The position numbers were made by a program, and so were the translations under genes. A model generated the notes under the pieces. It worked only from the letters and a program-made list of their open reading frames with translations. It did no database searches and was not told the DNA's origin. A DNA stretch of 64,000 nt, from NCBI GenBank assembly GCA_902800185.1, contig CADCDK010000008.1, positions 16,889 to 80,888 of the forward strand, read 5' to 3'. The stretch comes from an uncultured Prevotellaceae bacterium. GTDB lineage: Bacteria; Bacteroidota; Bacteroidia; Bacteroidales; Bacteroidaceae. This document shows positions 35,837 to 43,615 of the stretch, piece after piece (the stretch's first letter is position 1; every line of letters starts with the position of its first letter).

Positions 35837-37153
35837 TTATTCTTCTACGATGTCATTATAGAGGAAGTCATTGTAGGGGTATTTCTGCACATGGAGCTCA
35901 CGTACCTTCTTATAGACGGTTTCGCGGAACTCCTCGATGTTCTGCTTGTGCAATGCACTGATGAAGAGACAATTCTCTTGCAACTTAGCCATCCACGTGC
36001 GCTTGAGCTCCTCGAGCGACACGTTCTCCCTGGTAGCGGGCGTGAGGTCATCCTCAGCCTTCTCCACCCATCGGTAGTTGTCGATTTTGTTAAAGACAAT
36101 CATGGAGGGCTTCTCGGCACAGCCAAGATCGGCGAGCGTCTTCTCAACCACTTTGATCTGTTCCTCGAAGTCGGGGTGCGAGATGTCCACAATGTGCAGC
36201 AACAAATCGGCCTCGCGTGTCTCGTCGAGGGTCGATTTAAAGGAGTCAACGAGGTCGGTGGGCAGTTTGCGGATGAAGCCGACGGTATCTGCCAACAGGA
36301 AGGGCAGGTTGTCAATAACGACCTTGCGCACGGTGGTGTCGAGTGTGGCGAAGAGTTTGTTCTCCGCAAACACCTCACTCTTCGAGAGCATGTTCATGAT
36401 GGTTGACTTGCCCACATTGGTATAGCCGACGAGTGCCACACGAATGAGACGGCCACGGTTCTTGCGCTGGGTGGTTTTCTGTTTGTCAATCTCTGCCAAT
36501 CGCTCTTTCAACAGCGACATACGCGAGAGAATGATACGACGGTCCATCTCTAACTGGGTCTCACCAGGTCCGCGCAAACCTACGCTTCCCTTTCCACCAC
36601 CCGAGCCCGAGCCACCGCCCTGTCTTTCCAAGTGAGTCCATAGACGCTGCAGACGAGGCAGCATATAGCGATATTGTGCCAGCTCCACTTGTGTCTTGGC
36701 ATTGGCAGTCTGGGCACGCATAGCAAAGATGTCGAGAATCAGACTGGTACGGTCGAGAATCTTCACCTTGAGTTCCTGCTCTATATTGCGAAGTTGCTTG
36801 GCCGAGAGCTCGTCATCGAAGATAACCATTCCCACAGGCTGGGGAATCTGCTGTTCCTCCTCTTCAGAGGCAGGATACAGCTGTAACCGCTCAAGTGCTT
36901 CGTCGTGAGCATCCTGACATTTCTTGATGTATTCACGAATCTCCTCCAGCTTACCTTTGCCCACATAAGTCACCTGGCTCGGACCTGCCACCTTCTGAGT
37001 AAAACGCTTCACGGTGACGGCTCCCGCAGTATCAGCCAGGAACTCCAGCTCGTCAAGGTATTCCTTGGTCTTGGCCTCATCCTGCTCACGGGTAATCAGT
37101 CCAACGAGAACCGCAGTCTCGGCTTTAGCTTCGGATATTACGAATTCTTTCAT
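35837..37153 (-). CDS. hflX: GTPase HflX
   Basis: 438 residues. An N-terminal HflX domain (AVLVGLITREQDEAKTKEYL; VTYVGKGKLEEIREY) and a glycine-rich linker with GGGSGSGGGKGSVGLRGPGETQLEMDRR lead to a G domain with GYTNVGKST (G1), DTVGFIRKLP (G3) and FNKID (G4). HflX binds 50S subunits and splits stalled ribosomes under stress. Length is normal. The gene has its own promoter at 37209-37239, and translation starts 56 nt after its -7 element. Confidence 0.96.
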   Translation of the reverse strand: MKEFVISEAKAETAVLVGLITREQDEAKTKEYLDELEFLADTAGAVTVKRFTQKVAGPSQVTYVGKGKLEEIREYIKKCQDAHDEALERLQLYPASEEEEQQIPQPVGMVIFDDELSAKQLRNIEQELKVKILDRTSLILDIFAMRAQTANAKTQVELAQYRYMLPRLQRLWTHLERQGGGSGSGGGKGSVGLRGPGETQLEMDRRIILSRMSLLKERLAEIDKQKTTQRKNRGRLIRVALVGYTNVGKSTIMNMLSKSEVFAENKLFATLDTTVRKVVIDNLPFLLADTVGFIRKLPTDLVDSFKSTLDETREADLLLHIVDISHPDFEEQIKVVEKTLADLGCAEKPSMIVFNKIDNYRWVEKAEDDLTPATRENVSLEELKRTWMAKLQENCLFISALHKQNIEEFRETVYKKVRELHVQKYPYNDFLYNDIVEE

Positions 37154-37208
37154 TCAGTTGTCTTTTATATTTGCTAAGCAAAACTCTATTAATATTAATA
37201 ATAAGGTG

Positions 37209-37239
37209 CAAAGTTACGAAAAAAGAAGAAATGCGCAAA
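37209..37239 (-). promoter_or_regulatory. Promoter of hflX
   Basis: Minus strand TTTG (37239-37236), 19 nt, TAACTTTG (37216-37209). It is divergent from the small-RNA promoter at 37353. Confidence 0.7.
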
Positions 37240-37352
37240 ACAAAGATCTTCTTTTCTTCCCCAAAAGCCATGAGCCACACCTTTGCACATCCGCTTCTAT
37301 CGATGATTCCGTAAACGTTTTCGTAACTTTTTGCGTAATTATTGATGGGACA

Positions 37353-37384
37353 TTTGACACTCATCAAGTTTTTCAATATCTTTG
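37353..37384 (+). promoter_or_regulatory. Promoter of small-RNA candidate C
   Basis: TTTG (37353-37356), 20 nt, TATCTTTG (37377-37384), a full match to the Bacteroidetes consensus. It lies more than 410 nt ahead of nagB, which has its own promoter. Confidence 0.75.
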
Positions 37385-37389
37385 CAACG

Positions 37390-37495
37390 GATAAAACAAA
37401 CAACTATTTTTCAAGAACCATCTACATAATCACAAACTACTAAAACTCAAAAGGAAAGCAATGAGCATTTTGCGTGAGCAAGATGCTCATTTTTG
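37390..37495 (+). ncRNA. Candidate small RNA C (about 105 nt) upstream of nagB
   Basis: Between a perfect promoter and a terminator-like hairpin lies an A/C-rich, largely unstructured stretch. It contains one very short frame starting at ATG 37461 (first residues MSILREQDAHF), whose start codon is inside the hairpin; I do not think this is the product. The layout (unstructured 5' part, 3' hairpin, T-run) fits a base-pairing small RNA. Alternatively it is a leader whose readthrough extends to nagB. Bacteroides has a GlcNAc-responsive sRNA (GibS), but no sequence relation could be tested. Confidence 0.45.
37461..37495 (+). terminator. Hairpin and T-run of small-RNA candidate C
   Basis: ATGAGCAT (37461-37468) pairs with ATGCTCAT (37483-37490), followed by TTTTTG. 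Good intrinsic terminator geometry. Confidence 0.7.
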
Positions 37496-37732
37496 TATTT
37501 ACATCAACAACTATACATAACTGATAACCAGAGTTTTATAAAACAACGGTTATAGTAAAGCAAACTATCTTAAAAACACTTCTTTACAGAAGTATCTTCT
37601 GTCACCCTAACATCCCTGTGTTGACCTCCTAAAAGACCCCAAACGAACATCTCATAGATATGGAACGTCAGCCACAGGAACATGTCCCTTGTCAGGAAAT
37701 TTTATTGCCCCGATGAGATTTTCTAAAGAAAA

Positions 37733-37764
37733 TTTGTGCGATTAGGGATTAATTCGTAACTTTG
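37733..37764 (+). promoter_or_regulatory. Promoter of nagB
   Basis: TTTG (37733-37736), 20 nt, TAACTTTG (37757-37764), 36 nt before the ATG at 37801. A further inverted repeat CAGAAG/CTTCTG lies at 37587-37601, upstream of this promoter. Confidence 0.8.
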
Positions 37765-37800
37765 CAATATTCATTTATTAAACCCAAAAACATCTAAAAC

Positions 37801-38592
37801 ATGAGAGTAATCATCGAACCCGACTACGCGAGTCTGTCAAAATGGGCTGCGGAGCATGTAATCAAAAGAATCAACGAGTTTAATCCCACTCCCGACCGCA
37901 AGTTCGTACTGGGTCTGCCCACAGGATCTTCGCCCGAAGGAATGTACGCAGAGCTGGTCAAGGCTTGTAAGGCAGGACGCGTTTCGTTCAAGAACGTGCT
38001 GACCTTCAACATGGATGAGTATGTAGGACTGCCCGAGGAGCACCCCGAGAGCTACCATTCGTTCATGGCACGCAACCTCTTCGACCACATCGACTGCCCG
38101 AAGGAGAACATCCACATCCTCAATGGCAACGCCCCCGACCTGGAAGCCGAGTGCGCACACTATGAGGAAATGATTCGTGAGGCTGGCGGCATCGATCTCT
38201 TCCTCGGCGGTATCGGTCCTGATGGACACATCGCCTTCAACGAGCCCTGCTCTTCGTTGGCAAGCCGTACACGCGTGAAGACACTGACCACTGACACCAT
38301 CATCGCCAACTCCCGCTTCTTCGACGGCGACGTGAAGAAGGTTCCCACAACGGCTCTAACCGTAGGCGTAGGCACCGTACTCGATGCCCGCGAGGTGATG
38401 ATTCTGGTCAACGGCCACAACAAGGCACGCGCCCTGCAAGCAGCTGTCGAAGGACCTGTTACACAGATGTGGACCATCAGCGCCCTGCAGACCCACCGCC
38501 ACGGCATCATCGTCTGCGATGAGGCTGCCACCGATGAACTGAAAGTCGGCACCTACAAGTATTTCAAAGACATTGAAAGAGGAAACCTTTAA
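37801..38592 (+). CDS. nagB: Glucosamine-6-phosphate deaminase
   Basis: 263 residues. NagB converts glucosamine-6-phosphate to fructose-6-phosphate and ammonia, the step that brings amino sugars from mucin, chitin or sialic acid into glycolysis. All catalytic residues known from E. coli NagB are present: Asp in FNMDEY, and Asp, His and Glu in [26 protein letters not shown] is the phosphate-binding loop. The next gene, 11 nt downstream, is a NagB-like/PIG-L fusion that has lost most of these residues, so this gene should be the active deaminase. Confidence 0.96.
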   Translation: MRVIIEPDYASLSKWAAEHVIKRINEFNPTPDRKFVLGLPTGSSPEGMYAELVKACKAGRVSFKNVLTFNMDEYVGLPEEHPESYHSFMARNLFDHIDCPKENIHILNGNAPDLEAECAHYEEMIREAGGIDLFLGGIGPDGHIAFNEPCSSLASRTRVKTLTTDTIIANSRFFDGDVKKVPTTALTVGVGTVLDAREVMILVNGHNKARALQAAVEGPVTQMWTISALQTHRHGIIVCDEAATDELKVGTYKYFKDIERGNL

Positions 38593-38603
38593 AGACAAAT
38601 ATT

Positions 38604-40595
38604 ATGCGCCTAAATCTAAGTTCACAAGTGGTATTGAACAAAGTACCCGAAGAATTCTACAAACCTAAGACTGCCGTAGATCGCTCAGAAATCACCCGTC
38701 AGGAGAAGATACTGACCGACATCTACGCCAAGATTGAAGAAGGTGCGCAAGCCATTGCCGACACCATCGAGACCGAGATCAAGCAACGCCAACGCGAAGG
38801 CCGGTTCTGCATCATGGGACTGGGAACGGGTAACTCTCTCACCCCTGTGTACGACGAACTGATTCGCCGTCACAAGGAGCAGGGACTCAGCTTCAGCAAT
38901 GTGGTTGTATTCAATGCCTATGAGTACTTCCCTCTGGCCAAGAACGCACAGCACAGTGCCCTCGGACAACTGCGTGAGCGTTTCCTCAACCACATTGACA
39001 TCGACCCGCAGAACATCTTCTCACCCGATGGAAGCATCCCGCAGGACAATGTCCAGCAGTACTGCCAGCTCTACGAGCAGCGCATCAAGACCTTTGGAGG
39101 TCTCGACCTGATGCTGTTGGGAATTGGACGTATCGGAAACATCGCTATCAACGAACCCGGATCGGGCATCAATTCAACGTCACGTCTGATGCTGATTGAC
39201 GCCACATCACGCGAGGAGTCGAGCATGAGCTTCGGCACCAACGAGCCTGTTCCGCCTTGCGCTGTCACTATGGGTATCGCCACCATCCTCTCCGCACGTA
39301 AGATTTTCATCACGGCATGGGGTGAGGAGAAAGCCGACATCATCCAGAAGACCGTTGAGGGAGCTATCACCGATAACATCCCGGCATCGTTCCTGCAGAC
39401 TCACAACGACGTTCACGTGGTCATCGACCTCGCCGCTGCCGGCCGTCTGACACGTATCGTTCACCCGTGGCTCGTCACTTCGTTGAAGTGGACCGACAAG
39501 CTCACACGCTCTGCCCTTGTATGGCTCTGCCAGAAGACGGGCAAGCCTATCTTGAAGCTTACCAACAAGGACTACAATGAGAACGGTCTTTCTGAGCTGC
39601 TCGCCTTGTACGGCTCTGCCTACAATGCCAACATCAAGATCTTCAACGACCTGCAGCACACCATCACCGGCTGGCCTGGTGGCAAGCCCGACTCCGACGA
39701 CACCTATCGTCCAGAGCGTGCGAAGCCGTTCCCCAAGCGTGTCATCGTGTTCTCACCCCACCCCGACGACGATGTCATCTCGATGGGCGGAACCATCCAA
39801 CGCTTGGTATCACAGGGACATGAGGTTCACGTTGCTTACGAGACATCCGGCAACATTGCCGTAGGCGATGAAGAGGTAACACGCTTCATGCACTTCATCA
39901 ACGGTTTCAACCAGCTCTTCGGAGAGTCCAAAGACGAGGTCATCAACAACAAGTACAAGGAAATCAAGGAGTTCCTTGCTGCCAAGAAAGACGGCGACAT
40001 GGACAACCGCGACATCCTGACCATCAAGGGACTGATTCGTCGTGGCGAGGCTCGCACAGCCTGCACCTTCAATCACATCCCGCTGGAGCGCGTACACTTC
40101 CTCGACCTCCCGTTCTATGAGAGCGGAAAGATTGAGAAGCTGCCTATGGGTGAGCCCGATGTCGTCATCGTCAGAGAGCTCATCAGCAAGGTGAAGCCTC
40201 ATCAGATCTACGTAGCTGGCGACCTTGCCGACCCGCACGGCACACACCGCAAGTGTACCGATGCCGTCCTCGCCGCCATCGACGAAGAGAAGAAGGCCAA
40301 AGCGAAGTGGCTCGACGACTGCCGCATCTGGATGTACCGCGGTGCATGGGCTGAATGGGAAATCGAGAACATCGAGATGTGTGTCCCCATGAGCCCCGAG
40401 GAGCTGCGCGCCAAGCGAAACTCCATCCTCAAGCATCAGAGCCAGATGGAGAGTGCTCCTTTCCTCGGCAACGACGAGCGACTTTTCTGGCAGCGTGCCG
40501 AAGACCGCAACCGCGGAACAGCCGAGCTATACGACAATCTTGGACTGGCCTGCTACGAAGCCATGGAAGCATTCGTGGAATACAAGCCGCTCTAA
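38604..40595 (+). CDS. NagB-like pseudoenzyme fused to a PIG-L (LmbE) deacetylase
   Basis: 663 residues. Residues about 1-300 have the NagB fold, but the residues matching E. coli Asp72, Asp141 and His143 are Tyr106, Ile177 and Asn179; only Glu184 (Glu148) remains. The phosphate-loop region GLGTGNSLTPVYDEL is recognisable. Residues about 375-640 form a PIG-L/LmbE zinc deacetylase with HPDDD at 386-390 and DLADPHGTHRKC late in the domain, both intact. Such domains remove acetyl groups from GlcNAc-type sugars. The simplest reading is that the NagB-like half now binds or senses an amino-sugar phosphate and the PIG-L half deacetylates it, feeding nagB next door; this is inference. The gene ends just before a terminator. 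Confidence 0.87.
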   Translation: MRLNLSSQVVLNKVPEEFYKPKTAVDRSEITRQEKILTDIYAKIEEGAQAIADTIETEIKQRQREGRFCIMGLGTGNSLTPVYDELIRRHKEQGLSFSNVVVFNAYEYFPLAKNAQHSALGQLRERFLNHIDIDPQNIFSPDGSIPQDNVQQYCQLYEQRIKTFGGLDLMLLGIGRIGNIAINEPGSGINSTSRLMLIDATSREESSMSFGTNEPVPPCAVTMGIATILSARKIFITAWGEEKADIIQKTVEGAITDNIPASFLQTHNDVHVVIDLAAAGRLTRIVHPWLVTSLKWTDKLTRSALVWLCQKTGKPILKLTNKDYNENGLSELLALYGSAYNANIKIFNDLQHTITGWPGGKPDSDDTYRPERAKPFPKRVIVFSPHPDDDVISMGGTIQRLVSQGHEVHVAYETSGNIAVGDEEVTRFMHFINGFNQLFGESKDEVINNKYKEIKEFLAAKKDGDMDNRDILTIKGLIRRGEARTACTFNHIPLERVHFLDLPFYESGKIEKLPMGEPDVVIVRELISKVKPHQIYVAGDLADPHGTHRKCTDAVLAAIDEEKKAKAKWLDDCRIWMYRGAWAEWEIENIEMCVPMSPEELRAKRNSILKHQSQMESAPFLGNDERLFWQRAEDRNRGTAELYDNLGLACYEAMEAFVEYKPL

Positions 40596-40636
40596 GTCTC
40601 TCTGGCGTAAAACTTCAAAAACAATTCTAAAAACCC

Positions 40637-40667
40637 AAGTCCCTCTTCTGCGGAGGAGGGACTTTTA
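40637..40667 (+). terminator. Intrinsic terminator after the nagB pair
   Basis: AAGTCCCTC pairs with GAGGGACTT across a short loop (TTCTGCG), followed by TTTA. It separates the nagB pair from the esterase gene that starts 17 nt later. Confidence 0.8.
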
Positions 40668-40683
40668 TATGACACCACCACCG

Positions 40684-42852
40684 ATGAGAAGATATCTTTA
40701 CCTACTGCTCCTCGCCCTACTCCCACTGATGTCGCTATCAGCTAAGGGTAAGAAGCAGGCACCCGCCAGCATCATCCGTGTCGCATGCGTAGGCAACAGC
40801 GTCACTTATGGTTATGGGTTGCAAGATCCTGCCACACAGTCGTACCCCACCCAACTACAGCAACTCCTTGGCGATAAATACGAGGTGCGCAACTTCGGAC
40901 ACTCGGGAGCCACACTCCTGAGCCACGGACATCGTCCTTATATCAAGGAACCGGAGTTCCGACAGGCGCTTGACTTCAAGGCCGACCTCGTGGTTATCCA
41001 CCTCGGGTTGAATGACACCGACCCGCGCAACTGGCCCGACCATGCTGATGAGTTCATCGGCGACTACCGCGCACTTGTCGATTCATTCCGCACCGCCAAT
41101 CCCAACGCACGAATATGGGTCTGCCTGATGACACCCATCTTCCACAGCCATCCCCGCTTCCAGAGCGGCACACGCGACTGGCATGCAGCTATCCAGAAAG
41201 AAATCCACAAGGTTGCCACATACAATGTCGGCCTCATTGATCTGAACACCCCGCTCTACAATCACCCCGAACTATTCCCCGATGCCCTTCACCCCAATGT
41301 AGAGGGAGCCGGCATCATCGCTCGGACGGTCTATGGCGCGTTGACAGGTGACTATGGTGAAATGAAGCCTTCTGCCATGTACGGCAACGGCATGGTCGTG
41401 CAACGCCAGCGCCCCATTGAGTTCCATGGAACTTGTCATGCAGGAAGTGAAATCCGGGTGACCTTCAACGACAGCACCATTGCCACCAATGCCAACGAGC
41501 AAGGACAATGGAGCGTCACCTTCCCCGAGATGGAAGCAGGCGGTCCCTATCGTCTCACGTTCTCAACAGGTGTCAAACCCAAACGCGGCAAGGCACGCTT
41601 GGGTCTCCCACCCTTCCACGAGATTGCTTTCGACAGCGTTTACGTGGGCGAGGTGTGGCTCTGCTCCGGACAGTCGAACATGGAGTTTACACTCAACAAC
41701 ACGACCACCGCACAAGAGGACAAGAAACTTTTCGCCTCGCTACCCAGTCATCTTGCCTATTGCGACCTTTCCACCCTCTACCCCACCGATCATGTGGAAT
41801 GGTCCGAGGCAACACTTGACTCGGTGAACCATTTGCGTCTGCTCCATCAGCCACGCTGGCAAGCCTGCACACCAGAAAACGTTGGCAGGTTCTCTGCCAT
41901 TGCCGTACACCTCGGACGTGTGCTCGCTGACAGCCTGCGCATCCCCATTGGCATCATCTGCAACGCCGTCGGCGGCACGACGACAGAGTCGTGGATAGAC
42001 CGCCACACGCTGGAATGGGAGTTCCCCAATATTCTTTACGACTGGTATCATGCCGACTACGGACAAGCCTGGGCACGAGGCAGAGCACTGAAGAACATCG
42101 CAAAGGCTCCCAACACCAAGCTGCAACGCCATCCCTATGAACCCGCCTACATGTTCGAGGCTGGCATCCTGCCACTCGATCACTACCAGATAAAAGCCGT
42201 GGCATGGTATCAGGGCGAGTCGAATGCCAACAATATCGAACTGCATGAGCGGCTCTTTAGGTTGCTGCATAAAAGCTGGCGCAACTACTTTGAGGGATCT
42301 CCTGCTTTCTACTATGTACAGCTCTCTGGACTGAACCGCCCGTCGTGGCCGGCCTTCCGCGACAGTCAGCGACGACTGATTGGTCCTCATTCCTATATGG
42401 TGGTGAGCCACGACTGCGGTGACTCGCTTGATGTTCACTATCGCAACAAGCGTCCCATAGGTGAACGGCTCGCATGGCAGGCACTTCGATATAGCTATGG
42501 CAAACGCATCATCAGTCAGGGACCCAAGCCAATAGGAGCAGCCATCATTGATGGCAAGCTTACCATCGGGTTCTCTGGAATCTATGACGATAATATAGGT
42601 ATGCATGCCTCATCGGGAGACCGCATCATCGGATTTGAGGTGGCAGGTCCCGACGGAGTCTTTCATCCTGCGGAAGCCCGCGTAGAGGAGAGAATGGTCA
42701 TCCTCACCTGTCCAGAGGTTGAAGACCCCATCGAGGTACGCTACGCATGGCAACCCTTCACACGTGCCAACCTCGTGAACAAAGCCGGCCTTCCCACGAG
42801 TACCTTCAAGATTAAAGTCACAAAAGATTATATTCCTTGGATTTATGATTAG
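40684..42852 (+). CDS. Secreted SGNH hydrolase fused to a sialate O-acetylesterase domain
   Basis: 722 residues from ATG 40684 (MRRYLYLLLLALLPLMSLSA, a signal peptide); an ATG at 40669 adds five residues and remains possible. Residues about 30-230 are an SGNH/GDSL esterase: VGNSVTYGYGL (block I Ser), HLGLNDTD (Asn block) and DALHPN (Asp-His pair). Residues about 235-722 are a sialate O-acetylesterase (SASA) domain with VWLCSGQSNMEF, NAVGGTTTESWID and AVAWYQGESNA. It could remove acetyl esters from sialic acids or hemicellulose in the periplasm. The creatininase-family gene overlaps its end by 8 nt, so they are cotranslated. Confidence 0.9.
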   Translation: MRRYLYLLLLALLPLMSLSAKGKKQAPASIIRVACVGNSVTYGYGLQDPATQSYPTQLQQLLGDKYEVRNFGHSGATLLSHGHRPYIKEPEFRQALDFKADLVVIHLGLNDTDPRNWPDHADEFIGDYRALVDSFRTANPNARIWVCLMTPIFHSHPRFQSGTRDWHAAIQKEIHKVATYNVGLIDLNTPLYNHPELFPDALHPNVEGAGIIARTVYGALTGDYGEMKPSAMYGNGMVVQRQRPIEFHGTCHAGSEIRVTFNDSTIATNANEQGQWSVTFPEMEAGGPYRLTFSTGVKPKRGKARLGLPPFHEIAFDSVYVGEVWLCSGQSNMEFTLNNTTTAQEDKKLFASLPSHLAYCDLSTLYPTDHVEWSEATLDSVNHLRLLHQPRWQACTPENVGRFSAIAVHLGRVLADSLRIPIGIICNAVGGTTTESWIDRHTLEWEFPNILYDWYHADYGQAWARGRALKNIAKAPNTKLQRHPYEPAYMFEAGILPLDHYQIKAVAWYQGESNANNIELHERLFRLLHKSWRNYFEGSPAFYYVQLSGLNRPSWPAFRDSQRRLIGPHSYMVVSHDCGDSLDVHYRNKRPIGERLAWQALRYSYGKRIISQGPKPIGAAIIDGKLTIGFSGIYDDNIGMHASSGDRIIGFEVAGPDGVFHPAEARVEERMVILTCPEVEDPIEVRYAWQPFTRANLVNKAGLPTSTFKIKVTKDYIPWIYD

Positions 42853-43615
42853 AGAATTAGACTTGAGCGTGTCTGCCTATGGCGTGACCCGCAACCTGCA
42901 TTACGACATGGCAATCCTTCCTTGGGGAGCCACTGAACCCCACAACTTGCACCTGCCCTACATGACCGACTGCATCCTTTCGCACGACGTGGCGGTAGAT
43001 GCGGCTCAGGCAGCACTCAACCAGTATCAGGTGCGCTGCATGGTGTTACCACCTGTCAACATGGGTTCACAGAACCCCGGACAGCGAGACCTTGTTTTCT
43101 GCATCCACTCCCGCTACGAGACGCAGAAAGCCATTCTAACCGACATCGTTGCATCGCTGCACCATCAGGGACTGCGCAAGCTGCTCATCATCAACGGACA
43201 TGGCGGTAACGGATTCAAGAACATGATTCGTGACCTTGCCGTGGATTATCCCGATTTCATCATCGCTTCCAGCGAATGGTTCAAGATGGCTCCTGCCAAG
43301 GAGTTCTTTGACAACCCGGGCGACCACGCCGACGAGATTGAGACCTCGGTGATGATGCACTACCACCCTGAGCTCATCCACCTGGAAGAGGCTGGTGAGG
43401 GCAAGAGCAAGGGATTCGCCATCGACGCACTGGCAAAAGGCAAGGTGTGGATTCCCCGCCACTGGACACTCGTCACCACCGATACAGGCATCGGCAATCC
43501 CGCAGCTTCAACCGCAGAGAAGGGACAACGGTTCGTCCAAGCTGTGGTCAGCGGCTATGCCGACTTCCTGAAACAATTTGCCGACATTAAAAACTTATCC
43601 GACTTATACAAATGA
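42845..43615 (+). CDS. Creatininase-family amidohydrolase
   Basis: 256 residues. The binuclear metal site of the family is intact: PWGATEPHNLHLPYMTD (Glu, His, Asp ligands), INGHGGNGFKN, and GDHADEIETSVMMHYHP. Family members cleave cyclic amides, such as creatinine, or ribosylated intermediates. In Bacteroidetes glycan clusters they occur without a known substrate. No signal peptide, so cytoplasmic, unlike the esterase before and the GH97 after it. Overlaps both neighbours (8 nt and 4 nt), which implies a stable functional unit. Confidence 0.88.
   Translation: MIRELDLSVSAYGVTRNLHYDMAILPWGATEPHNLHLPYMTDCILSHDVAVDAAQAALNQYQVRCMVLPPVNMGSQNPGQRDLVFCIHSRYETQKAILTDIVASLHHQGLRKLLIINGHGGNGFKNMIRDLAVDYPDFIIASSEWFKMAPAKEFFDNPGDHADEIETSVMMHYHPELIHLEEAGEGKSKGFAIDALAKGKVWIPRHWTLVTTDTGIGNPAASTAEKGQRFVQAVVSGYADFLKQFADIKNLSDLYK

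Noticed and set aside
38604-39500. Second active glucosamine-6-phosphate deaminase
   Set aside because: Three of the four catalytic residues are replaced (Tyr106, Ile177, Asn179), so deaminase activity is unlikely.
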